Positions 1 to 6,456 of a stretch of DNA of 11,970 bases are shown here, in pieces. The stretch covers positions 1 through 11,970 of the forward strand of contig JBCDFL010000100.1 in NCBI GenBank assembly GCA_039178165.1, in the 5' to 3' direction. The notes beneath the pieces were generated by a model, which saw only the letters and a program-made list of their open reading frames with translations, had not been told where the DNA came from and searched no databases. Each line of letters starts with the position of its first letter. Position 1 is the stretch's first letter. The position numbers and the translations under genes were made by a program. The stretch is from JBCBCP01 sp039178165 (lineage in GTDB: Bacteria; Pseudomonadota; Alphaproteobacteria; Rhodobacterales; Rhodobacteraceae).

Positions 1-1
1 G

Positions 2-940
2 GTGGCGGCCGCGACGGCGCTGACGCTGCGGCTGAACGCGATGACGGGCTGGATCATGTGGGCGCTGACCACCTTCTTCCGTCAGCTTGGCGTCGTGGCC
101 GAGGGGATGGAGACGATTGCCCAGCCGATCACGCTGGTCGACGCGCCGGACGCCCAGCCGCTCGCGCTGACCGACGGGCGGATCGAGGTGCAGGGGCTGA
201 CGCACCATTATGGCCGCGCTGCCGGGGGGCTGGATGCGGTGGACCTGACCATCGCGCCCGGCCAGAAGGTTGGGCTGGTGGGCCGGTCTGGTGCGGGCAA
301 ATCGACCCTGGTGAAGCTGCTTTTGCGGTTCTACGACCCGGAGGCGGGGCGCATCCTGATCGACGGCCAGGACATCACGCAGGTCACGCAAGACAGCCTG
401 CGCCTCGCCATCGGGATGGTGCAGCAGGACAGCTCTCTCCTGCACCGTTCGGTGCGCGAAAACATCCTCTATGGCCGTCCGGACGCGACGGAGGCGGAGG
501 TGATCGCCGCCGCCCGGCAGGCAGAGGCGCACGACTTCATCCAAACGCTCGTCGATCCCAAGAGGAACACCGGCTACGACGCGCAGGTGGGGGAGCGGGG
601 CGTGAAGCTGTCCGGCGGGCAGCGGCAGCGCGTGACGTTGGCGCGTGTGATCCTCAAGAACGCGCCGATCCTGGTGCTGGATGAGGCGACAAGCGCCCTC
701 GACAGTGAGGTCGAAGAGGCGATCCAATCCACGCTCTACGGCATGATGGAGGGCAAGACGGTCATCGCCATCGCGCACCGCCTGTCCACCATCGCGCAGA
801 TGGACCGGATCTTGGTCCTTGATCAGGGGCGCATCGTCGAGGATGGCGCGCACGACGCGCTTTTGGCGCGCGGCGGGCTATATGCCGATTTCTGGGCGCG
901 CCAATCCGGCGGGTTCCTACAGACTGAGGCCGCCGAGTGA
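2..940 (+). CDS. ABC exporter half-transporter, C-terminal part (5' end outside window)
   Basis: This is the ATP-binding half of a fused membrane/ATPase exporter subunit. The frame is open from the first bases of the window and only about 40 residues precede the nucleotide-binding domain. About 290 residues carrying the membrane domain must lie upstream, so the GTG at base 2 is not taken as the true start. Visible motifs are Walker A GRSGAGKST (residues 94-102 of the visible part), a Q-loop in GMVQQD, the signature LSGGQRQR, Walker B ILVLDEATSALDSE with its catalytic glutamate, and the H-loop AHRLST. It overlaps the next gene by 4 bp (GTGA), and its ATPase domain is very similar to that of the neighbour. 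The pair probably works as an inner-membrane heterodimeric exporter of the MsbA/multidrug type. The substrate cannot be read from the sequence. Confidence 0.93.
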   Translation: MAAATALTLRLNAMTGWIMWALTTFFRQLGVVAEGMETIAQPITLVDAPDAQPLALTDGRIEVQGLTHHYGRAAGGLDAVDLTIAPGQKVGLVGRSGAGKSTLVKLLLRFYDPEAGRILIDGQDITQVTQDSLRLAIGMVQQDSSLLHRSVRENILYGRPDATEAEVIAAARQAEAHDFIQTLVDPKRNTGYDAQVGERGVKLSGGQRQRVTLARVILKNAPILVLDEATSALDSEVEEAIQSTLYGMMEGKTVIAIAHRLSTIAQMDRILVLDQGRIVEDGAHDALLARGGLYADFWARQSGGFLQTEAAE

Positions 941-2766
941 AACGACTGATCGAAATTGCCGCCTTCGCCCCCGCCGAAGGGCCGCCGCCGAGGACGCTTG
1001 GCCCCTTCCTGCGCTGGTGCCTGCGCGGCGCCTGGCCTGCCCTGTGGTTCGCGGCCATCGTATCGGCGCTGGCCGGTGCGCTCGAAGCTGGGACGGCGCT
1101 GATCCTCGGCCTTGTGATCGACGCGTCGGTGACGCTGGGGCCCGGCGGGTTCTTCAGCGTGCAGAATGTGGGCTTGATCCTGGGGGCACTCGCGTTCTTC
1201 CTGCTCGCGCGGCCGCTGTTCTTCGGCCTGAGTTCGGCGACCAATTCGATGGTCGTGCAGCCGAACGTGAACCCCCTGGTCCTGGCGCGGCTGCACCGCT
1301 GGACGCTCGGCCAATCGGTCCGGTTCTTCGACGACGACTTTGCGGGCCGCATCGCCCAGAAGCAGATGCAGGCCGCGCGGGCCGTGACGGATGTGGTCAG
1401 CGAATTCATCAACGTGGTCGCCTTCGCGTTCGCCTCCCTGATCGGGTCGGTCCTGCTGCTGGCGGCGATCGACTGGCGTGTGGCGCTGGGCTTTGGGGTC
1501 TGGCTGGTCCTTTACGCGGCGCTCATCCGCTGGTTCCTGCCGCGTATCCGCGCCCGCTCGGCCGAGCGGGCGGGAACGCGGGCCATGGTGTCGGGTCAGG
1601 TCGTCGACACGATCACCAACATCAAGACAGTCAAACTCTTCGCCCACGGGGATCACGAGGACCGCGCCGCCCTGGGCGAGATGGAGCGCTTTCGCAAGGC
1701 CGCCTTCCGCTTCGGTACGCTGGCGGCGGGCTTTCGGCTGGCGCTGATGAGCCTGGCGGGTCTGCTGCCCGTGCTGCTTCTGGGCGGCACGCTGGTGCTG
1801 TGGCAGTCGGGGCAGGCGAGCCAGGGCGATATCGTTGCCGCGGGCGCCGTGGCCATCCGCATCGCGCAGATGACGGGCTGGGTGTCGTTCACGCTGATGC
1901 AGATCTACTCCAATATCGGGGAGATCGAGGACGGCATCCGCACCCTCACCCCGCGCATCCGGTTGGAGGACAGCACGCAAGCCGAGCTGCCCGTGCCCGC
2001 GGGTGAGGTGCGCTTCGACGGGCTGACCTTCACCTACGGGGGCGGCGCGGGCGGTGTGCGCGACGTGGATCTGACCATCGCGCCGGGCGAAAAGCTGGGG
2101 ATCGTCGGTGCGTCCGGCGCGGGCAAATCGACCCTCGTGTCGGTCCTGCTGCGGCTTTACGTGCCCGAAGCCGGGCGGGTGACGATCGACGGGACGGACA
2201 TCACGGACGTGACGCAGGAAAGCCTGCGCCGCAAGATCGGGATGGTCACGCAGGAGACGGCGATGTTCAATCGCTCCGCGCGGGAGAACATCCTTTACGG
2301 CCGACCGGACGCGACCGAGGCCGAGATGGTGGCCGCGGCGCGCGCGGCGCAGGCCGATGATTTCATCGCGGACCTCAAGGATTTCAAAGGGCGCACCGGC
2401 TACGACGCGCATCTGGGCGAGCGGGGCGTGAAGCTGTCCGGCGGTCAGCGCCAGCGCATCGCCCTGGCCCGTGCGATTCTCAAAGACGCGCCGATCCTAG
2501 TGCTGGACGAGGCGACCTCCGCCCTCGACAGCGAGGTGGAGGCGCAAATCCAGGCCGCGCTGACGCGCGCGATGGAGGGCAAGACGGTCCTGGCCATTGC
2601 CCACCGTCTGTCGACCCTGACAGAGATGGACCGGATCATCGTAATGGATGCCGGACAGATCGTGGAACACGGCAGTCACGCCGCCCTGCTTGCGCGCGGC
2701 GGGCTTTACGCGCAGTACTGGAACCGGCAATCGGGAGGCTTTATCCGGGCCGAAGCCGCGGAGTAG
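937..2766 (+). CDS. ABC exporter, complete half-transporter (membrane domain fused to ATPase)
   Basis: A 609-residue protein with the usual length and layout of a type IV (MsbA-like) ABC half-exporter. Residues of roughly 30-330 form the hydrophobic six-helix domain and about 345-609 form the ATPase. The ATPase has Walker A GASGAGKST (391-399), signature LSGGQRQR (about 500-507), Walker B ILVLDE (about 520-525) and the H-loop histidine near residue 556. All catalytic elements are intact in both paralogues, so this does not look like a heterodimer with one degenerate site. The GTG start lies inside the stop of the upstream gene (GTGA, 4-bp overlap), suggesting translational coupling. Both proteins end in RQSGGF followed by EAAE, so the pair probably arose by tandem duplication. 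The substrate is unknown: drug, lipid or peptide export are all possible. Confidence 0.94.
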   Translation: MKRLIEIAAFAPAEGPPPRTLGPFLRWCLRGAWPALWFAAIVSALAGALEAGTALILGLVIDASVTLGPGGFFSVQNVGLILGALAFFLLARPLFFGLSSATNSMVVQPNVNPLVLARLHRWTLGQSVRFFDDDFAGRIAQKQMQAARAVTDVVSEFINVVAFAFASLIGSVLLLAAIDWRVALGFGVWLVLYAALIRWFLPRIRARSAERAGTRAMVSGQVVDTITNIKTVKLFAHGDHEDRAALGEMERFRKAAFRFGTLAAGFRLALMSLAGLLPVLLLGGTLVLWQSGQASQGDIVAAGAVAIRIAQMTGWVSFTLMQIYSNIGEIEDGIRTLTPRIRLEDSTQAELPVPAGEVRFDGLTFTYGGGAGGVRDVDLTIAPGEKLGIVGASGAGKSTLVSVLLRLYVPEAGRVTIDGTDITDVTQESLRRKIGMVTQETAMFNRSARENILYGRPDATEAEMVAAARAAQADDFIADLKDFKGRTGYDAHLGERGVKLSGGQRQRIALARAILKDAPILVLDEATSALDSEVEAQIQAALTRAMEGKTVLAIAHRLSTLTEMDRIIVMDAGQIVEHGSHAALLARGGLYAQYWNRQSGGFIRAEAAE

Positions 2767-2771
2767 AGCCT

Positions 2772-3989
2772 ATGCCAGAATTGGTGATCGAGCGTTTGGG
2801 CGCGCAGGGCGACGGGATCGCGCCCGGCCCCGTCTTCGTGCCGCGCGCGCTGCCCGGTGAGGTGGTCACCGGCGATGTCGTGGACGGGCGTATGACCGAT
2901 CCGCGCATCCTTTCCCCCTCGGACGCGCGGATCAAAGCGCCCTGTTCGCATTACAAGGCCTGCGGCGGCTGCGCGGTGCAGCACGCGTCCGATCCATTCG
3001 TCGCAGACTGGAAGCAGTCGCTCGTGCGCACGGCGTTGGCGCAGGCGGGGGTCGCGGCGGAGGTGAGTGGGCCACTAACGTCGCCGGTGGCCAGTCGCCG
3101 GCGTGTCGCCCTGTCGGCTCGGCGCACGAAGTCAGGAGCGATTGCGGGGTTTCACGGGCGCAAATCGGATGTGATCGTCGATATCTCGGGCTGCGCGATC
3201 CTCGACCAACGGCTTAGGGCGGCGCCCGATATCGCGCGGCACCTGGCGCGGGTTGGCGCGTCGCGCAGCGCTGAAATCACGGTAGTGGCGACGGCGTCCG
3301 ACGACGGGCTGGACATCGCGGTGACCGGCGGCAAGCCTTTGTCACCGGCTCAGCAAGCTGATCTGGGCCTGTACTGCGCAGAGGCCGGAATCGCCCGCCT
3401 GTCCTGGGGCGGGGAGTGTATCGCCCTGCTGCGCCCGCCCCGGCAAAGGTTCGGGACCGCCTTCGTTACACCCCCTGCGGGCGCGTTCCTTCAGGCAACG
3501 GAGGCGGGTCAGGCGCAATTGGTGGAGGCCGTCTTGAGTGGCTGCGCCGGTGCCCGCTCGGTCGTCGATCTGTTCGCCGGGTGCGGCACGTTCAGCCTGC
3601 CGCTCGCCGCGCAGGCCAAGGTTCACGCTGTCGAAGGCGATGCCGCCATGACCGACGCTCTGCTGGCCGGATGGCGGGGCCGCCCCGGCCTGCGCCCGCT
3701 GACGGCGGCGGCCCGCGACCTGTTCCGCCGCCCCCTTTTGCCGGATGAGCTGGACCGGTTCGACGCAGCCGTGATCGATCCGCCCCGGGCCGGGGCGGCA
3801 GCCCAAGTGGCCCAAATCGCCGCCTCCCACCTGGCGCGGGTGATGTACGTGTCGTGCAATCCGGCGACCTTCGCCCGGGACGCGGCGGTCTTGATCGCGG
3901 CGGGTTTTGCCATCGGGCCCGTCCGGCCTGTCGATCAGTTCCGGTATTCGCCCCACGTGGAGCTCGTCGCCGCGTTCACGCGCGCGTGA
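2772..3989 (+). CDS. class I SAM-dependent RNA (uracil-C5) methyltransferase, TrmA/RlmD-type, Fe-S
   Basis: A 405-residue enzyme expected to methylate C5 of a uridine in rRNA or tRNA using S-adenosylmethionine. A short N-terminal part resembles a reduced TRAM RNA-binding domain. C58, C64 and C67 (C-x5-C-x2-C, in CGGC) with C141 fit the four [4Fe-4S] ligands of RumA/RlmD. SAM motif I is DLFAGCGTF (from D266), followed by IDPPRAG. The catalytic cysteine is C362 in SCNPATF, and E397 in HVEL lies 35 residues on, the spacing I recall for the E. coli RumA Cys/Glu pair. GGAG at 2760-2763, inside the end of the ABC gene, supports the ATG at 2772. The 5-bp gap implies co-transcription with the transporter. 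Family membership is firm, but the exact target uridine (m5U1939, m5U747 or m5U54) cannot be told from sequence alone. Confidence 0.92.
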   Translation: MPELVIERLGAQGDGIAPGPVFVPRALPGEVVTGDVVDGRMTDPRILSPSDARIKAPCSHYKACGGCAVQHASDPFVADWKQSLVRTALAQAGVAAEVSGPLTSPVASRRRVALSARRTKSGAIAGFHGRKSDVIVDISGCAILDQRLRAAPDIARHLARVGASRSAEITVVATASDDGLDIAVTGGKPLSPAQQADLGLYCAEAGIARLSWGGECIALLRPPRQRFGTAFVTPPAGAFLQATEAGQAQLVEAVLSGCAGARSVVDLFAGCGTFSLPLAAQAKVHAVEGDAAMTDALLAGWRGRPGLRPLTAAARDLFRRPLLPDELDRFDAAVIDPPRAGAAAQVAQIAASHLARVMYVSCNPATFARDAAVLIAAGFAIGPVRPVDQFRYSPHVELVAAFTRA

Positions 3990-4049
3990 CTATGCAGGTG
4001 CAGCGCTTTTCCGATATAGGTGCGAAAAACCTTTGGCAGGCAAACGAAT

Positions 4050-4550
4050 ATGAAACGCAGGACTTTCCTTTTGGGCGGCACGTCGACCCTTATGCTCAGC
4101 GCGTGCAGCACGAAATTCCGCCGCTATAACGGCCCCGAAGTCACCTATGTCGTCGTGAACAAGGGCGCGCGGCGGATGTTTCTGATGCACAACGAGACCG
4201 TGTTGGAGGCGTACGATATCGCCCTCGGCTTTGCGCCCATTGGGGACAAGTTTATCGAGGGCGACGGCAAGACGCCGGAGGGTCAGTATTTGATCGACCG
4301 GCGCAATCCAAACTCGCGGTTCCATCTGTCGCTCGGCATCGACTATCCGCGGCCCAAGGATATCGAAGAGGCGCGCAGGTTGGGCAAGAGCCCGGGCGGT
4401 GACATCTTCATCCACGGGCAGGCCAAGCCCTGGCGCCGCAAGACCAAGGACGGCGATTGGACCTGGGGCTGCATCGCGGTGAGCAATCGCGAGATGGAAG
4501 ACGTCTATGCCATGGTGAACGACGGCACGCCGATTGTGATTAATCCGTAA
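4050..4550 (+). CDS. L,D-transpeptidase (YkuD domain) lipoprotein with Tat-like signal
   Basis: A 166-residue envelope enzyme that would form 3-3 peptidoglycan cross-links or attach proteins to peptidoglycan. The start is placed at the ATG at 4050, not the upstream GTG at 4020, because KRRTFLLGG then forms a proper signal beginning at residue 2. The signal combines a twin-arginine-like motif (RRTFL) with a lipobox LSAC, with the lipidated cysteine at C19. YkuD landmarks are GKTPEG (73-78), H122 in IHG, and the catalytic C141 in WGCIAVSN. The position after GCI, often an arginine in this family, is alanine here (A143). The gene stands 60 bp downstream of the RNA methyltransferase and converges on the CAP lipoprotein gene. 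Either enzymatic cross-linking or lipoprotein anchoring is possible. Confidence 0.9.
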   Translation: MKRRTFLLGGTSTLMLSACSTKFRRYNGPEVTYVVVNKGARRMFLMHNETVLEAYDIALGFAPIGDKFIEGDGKTPEGQYLIDRRNPNSRFHLSLGIDYPRPKDIEEARRLGKSPGGDIFIHGQAKPWRRKTKDGDWTWGCIAVSNREMEDVYAMVNDGTPIVINP

Positions 4551-4560
4551 ATTACGTCGT

Positions 4561-4622
4561 AGAGCTTAGCTCTCAGGCATCCGCAGGATGCCGACACGCC
4601 GCCCCCCCTGTGGGCGGCGTGT
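4561..4622. terminator. three stacked hairpins between convergent genes
   Basis: Three consecutive perfect inverted repeats lie in the 120-bp gap between the convergent L,D-transpeptidase and CAP genes. They are AGAGC/GCTCT at 4561-4573 (3-nt loop), GGCATCC/GGATGCC at 4576-4592 (3-nt loop), and ACACGCCGCCC/GGGCGGCGTGT at 4594-4622 (11-bp stem, 7-nt loop). Neither strand has a convincing U-tract after the stems. The position suggests a bidirectional terminator or a 3'-end-protecting structure, but a textbook intrinsic terminator is not shown. Confidence 0.45.
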
Positions 4623-4670
4623 TCCACGCCTCCCACGCGGTCGACTTGGGCAAAGCGCAGGTAAAGCCGG

Positions 4671-5306
4671 TTACCCCAGCTGATCCTCGACAACTTCCAG
4701 GTCCGTCTGATCGGTCGCCTCGGTCTGCGGCGGCGGCACGAGGCGCGAGGCGGAGGGGTTCGCGGCGGGGATCGCCGGCGCGGCGTTCGGGTTGCCGGTC
4801 ACGAGGGTCCACCAGATCTTGCCGTTGTTCTCCTGGTGCCAGGAGAAGCCCAATTGCCGCGCTTCGGGGGCCAGGATCGTGCGGCGTGTATCGGGCTGCT
4901 CCATCCAGGCGGCGAGGGTTTCGAGCTCGGTCTCGTAAGTCTCCGCGATGTTTTCGCCGACCAGGCTGCCCGCGTAGCCGACGCGCTGCAGACGGTCGAT
5001 GGGCGACGAGCCGTCGGAGCCGAAATGCCACGGCCGGTTCTGCACCGCCATGTCGCGCGCGTGGGTCGCGGCGGCGGCGTTCAGGCGGCTGTTCAGCTCC
5101 ACCGGCGCAAGACCCTGGGCTGAGCGCAGCGCGTTGACCGAATCGAGCATGCGGAACTGCAGCTTGGCCGTGTCGCCCGCGCGGATGCGGTAGAGTTTGG
5201 GCAGCGCCCGGCCATCGGCACCCACTGCGGGACCAGAGGTCGTCGGCGCCTCGCAGGCCGCCAGCCCCAAAAGAGCGATCAACATCAGGGACATCAAGCG
5301 GATCAT
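4671..5306 (-). CDS. CAP/SCP-domain (YkwD-like) lipoprotein
   Basis: A 211-residue secreted protein of the CAP superfamily (CRISP, antigen 5, PR-1). The start at 5306 is chosen over longer options because AAGGAG precedes it at good spacing (complement of about 5313-5318). From there the protein begins with a lipoprotein signal ending in the lipobox LAAC (C18), so it should be membrane-anchored facing the periplasm. The CAP domain covers about residues 48-170, with candidate cavity residues H82, H94 and E118 (in GENIAE). The C-terminal 40 residues or so are proline- and alanine-rich and acidic, and probably disordered. Bacterial CAP proteins have no general enzymatic role that I can assign. 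It is flanked on both sides by L,D-transpeptidases, which suggests an envelope role, and it is divergent from the second one across 169 bp. Confidence 0.88.
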   Translation of the reverse strand: MIRLMSLMLIALLGLAACEAPTTSGPAVGADGRALPKLYRIRAGDTAKLQFRMLDSVNALRSAQGLAPVELNSRLNAAAATHARDMAVQNRPWHFGSDGSSPIDRLQRVGYAGSLVGENIAETYETELETLAAWMEQPDTRRTILAPEARQLGFSWHQENNGKIWWTLVTGNPNAAPAIPAANPSASRLVPPPQTEATDQTDLEVVEDQLG

Positions 5307-5475
5307 GAGACACTCCTTTGCGCGTGGGTCGGTGCTATCGCGGGCGGCGCGACAATTCAAACGCACATCGGCGCAACTTTGCGCGTTGACGCGTGTTTGA
5401 TTTGCGAGTGCGGCTTTCGGGCCATAAGTCTGAGCGCACGATTATCCAGACGTAAGAGCTTTCGGAGAGGCACAC

Positions 5476-6066
5476 ATGACCGACAAAAGCCGCCATCTGA
5501 CCACCCGCCGCGCCTTTTTGGCCGGCACCGCCGCCGCGCTGGGCACCCCCGCGCTGGCACAACAGCTTCCCGGCCAGGCGGAGCGCGACCAAACGCAGGC
5601 CGTGCGCCGCAACATCTCCAGCTTCCGGACGCTGGATTGGCAGCCCTACTTCTCCAGCCTGCGGGGCGGCGCGATCCTGGTCGATATCGACAGCCGCGCG
5701 GTGCATTACTGGGACGAGGCGCAGACGGTCTACAAGCTCTACCCGTCGTCCGTGCCGCTGACGGATGATCTGACGCGCCGAGGTCGCACGCGGGTGACGT
5801 TCAAAGATCCCGAGCCCGATTGGCGCCCCACGCCGAACATGAAAAAGCGCAATCCCGAATGGCCTGACTACATCGGCCCCGGCCCGAACAATCCGCTGGG
5901 CACGCGGGCGCTCCACCTCAGCTGGACCTATTACCGCATCCACGGCACGCACGACACGCGCAAGATCGGGCGCCGCTCGTCGAATGGCTGCATCGGTCTT
6001 TACAACGAGCACATCGAAGAGCTGTACGCGATGGCGAATGTCGGCACACAGGTGTTGCTAATTTGA
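5476..6066 (+). CDS. L,D-transpeptidase (YkuD/ErfK family), Tat-exported
   Basis: A 196-residue periplasmic L,D-transpeptidase. The N-terminus has a twin-arginine signal (TRRAFLAG, R11-R12), an alanine-rich h-region and a likely cleavage after A28 (PALA then QQ). The catalytic core carries H156 in RIHG and the catalytic cysteine C172 in SSNGCIGLYN, matching the HG-x(n)-GC pattern of the family. The usual arginine after GCI is replaced, here by glycine. GGAGAGG at about 5464-5470 supports the ATG at 5476. It is the second L,D-transpeptidase within 1.5 kb, and the CAP lipoprotein gene lies between the two. Unlike the first enzyme it has no lipobox, so it should be soluble in the periplasm. The role is likely 3-3 cross-linking or anchoring of outer-membrane proteins to peptidoglycan. 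Which of these applies is not visible. Confidence 0.93.
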   Translation: MTDKSRHLTTRRAFLAGTAAALGTPALAQQLPGQAERDQTQAVRRNISSFRTLDWQPYFSSLRGGAILVDIDSRAVHYWDEAQTVYKLYPSSVPLTDDLTRRGRTRVTFKDPEPDWRPTPNMKKRNPEWPDYIGPGPNNPLGTRALHLSWTYYRIHGTHDTRKIGRRSSNGCIGLYNEHIEELYAMANVGTQVLLI

Positions 6067-6108
6067 CGCCAAGGCGCCGATTGCACCGAAGGCAAGCCGA
6101 ATCCGTAT

Positions 6109-6136
6109 TTGCAATGCCGCTAGATTGCTGTTTACA
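6109..6136 (+). promoter_or_regulatory. possible promoter of the miniprotein gene
   Basis: TTGCAA (6109-6114) is followed after 16 nt by TTTACA (6131-6136). Both boxes match the sigma-70 consensus only partly. The position, upstream of the 5' UTR hairpin, is right for the single-gene transcript proposed here. This is inference only. Confidence 0.25.
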
Positions 6137-6160
6137 CAGAACTACGAGGTAAGTCTTGGG

Positions 6161-6188
6161 TGCGCGTAACCACTACTGGTTGCGCGCA
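6161..6188 (+). promoter_or_regulatory. 12-bp inverted repeat / 5' UTR hairpin just upstream of the miniprotein RBS
   Basis: TGCGCGTAACCA (6161-6172) pairs with TGGTTGCGCGCA (6177-6188) around a 4-nt loop, CTAC. All positions pair, one as a U-G wobble (6167/6182). The stem ends 5 nt before the TGGAGGT ribosome binding site at 6194-6200. As RNA it would be a very stable hairpin that leaves the RBS free, as mRNA-stabilising 5' hairpins do. As DNA it could be a dimeric operator. It has no U-tract and so is not an intrinsic terminator. Confidence 0.6.
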
Positions 6189-6204
6189 AATACTGGAGGT
6201 TAAC

Positions 6205-6387
6205 ATGAAAAAACTCGTTCTCGCCGCTGCTCTGACGGCTGCTGCTTCGACCGCATTCGCCGGCGCACCCGCCGACCCGATCATCGAAGCTCCGGTTATC
6301 GTCGAAGAAGCAACCGGTTCGTCCGGTGGCGTTCTGCTGCCGCTGCTGCTGCTGGTTCTGGTTGCAGCTGCCGTCGCTTCCGACTAA
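6205..6387 (+). CDS. 60-residue secreted/membrane miniprotein, unknown function
   Basis: I do not recognise a named family. The ATG at 6205 has a near-ideal ribosome binding site, TGGAGGT, at 6194-6200. Residues 1-19 are a classic Sec signal peptide (MKKL, an alanine-rich core, then AFA before G20). The predicted mature protein has 41 residues. It contains five acidic and no basic residues, an acidic/valine-rich stretch (about 24-37), a GSSGG hinge, a hydrophobic segment at 43-58 and the ending SD. It should be exported and may stay in the inner membrane or insert in the envelope. Codon use differs from the neighbours: alanine GCT 8, GCA 4, GCC 4, GCG 0; valine GTT 5, GTC 2, GTG 0; all Glu GAA and all Lys AAA. 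That, with the strong RBS, 5' hairpin and terminator, suggests very high expression. Confidence 0.85.
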   Translation: MKKLVLAAALTAAASTAFAGAPADPIIEAPVIVEEATGSSGGVLLPLLLLVLVAAAVASD

Positions 6388-6407
6388 GTCGCGGACACGC
6401 ACAATCG

Positions 6408-6436
6408 AAAAAGGCGGCCTTTGGGCCGCCTTTTTT
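6408..6436. terminator. strong bidirectional intrinsic terminator
   Basis: GGCGGCC (6413-6419) pairs with GGCCGCC (6424-6430) around the loop TTTG. Five A precede the stem (6408-6412) and six T follow it (6431-6436). It ends the miniprotein transcript 20 bp after its stop. Read on the minus strand, with a T5 tail, it ends the ferrochelatase transcript. The symmetry fits two convergent genes sharing one terminator. Confidence 0.93.
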
Positions 6437-6456
6437 ACGTTTGGGATTTCCTAAAT

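Noticed and set aside
823..2412. 529-residue open frame on the minus strand, antisense to the ABC exporter
   Set aside because: It lies wholly over well-supported ABC exporter coding sequence. Its composition is rich in R, H, D, G and Q, as expected for the antisense of GC-rich codons, and it has no recognisable domain.
937..2766. possibility that one ABC half has a degenerate ATPase site
   Set aside because: Walker A, signature, Walker B glutamate and H-loop histidine are all present in both halves.
4020..4049. upstream GTG start for the first L,D-transpeptidase
   Set aside because: It would place ten polar and basic residues before the signal peptide. The ATG at 4050 gives a normal Tat-like lipoprotein signal.
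5307..5366. longer start for the CAP lipoprotein
   Set aside because: AAGGAG lies directly before the ATG at 5306, and the lipoprotein signal starts there.
6142..6402. 86-residue open frame antisense to the miniprotein
   Set aside because: The plus-strand frame has the RBS, signal peptide and terminator. The minus frame has none of these and is Q/N/R-rich noise.
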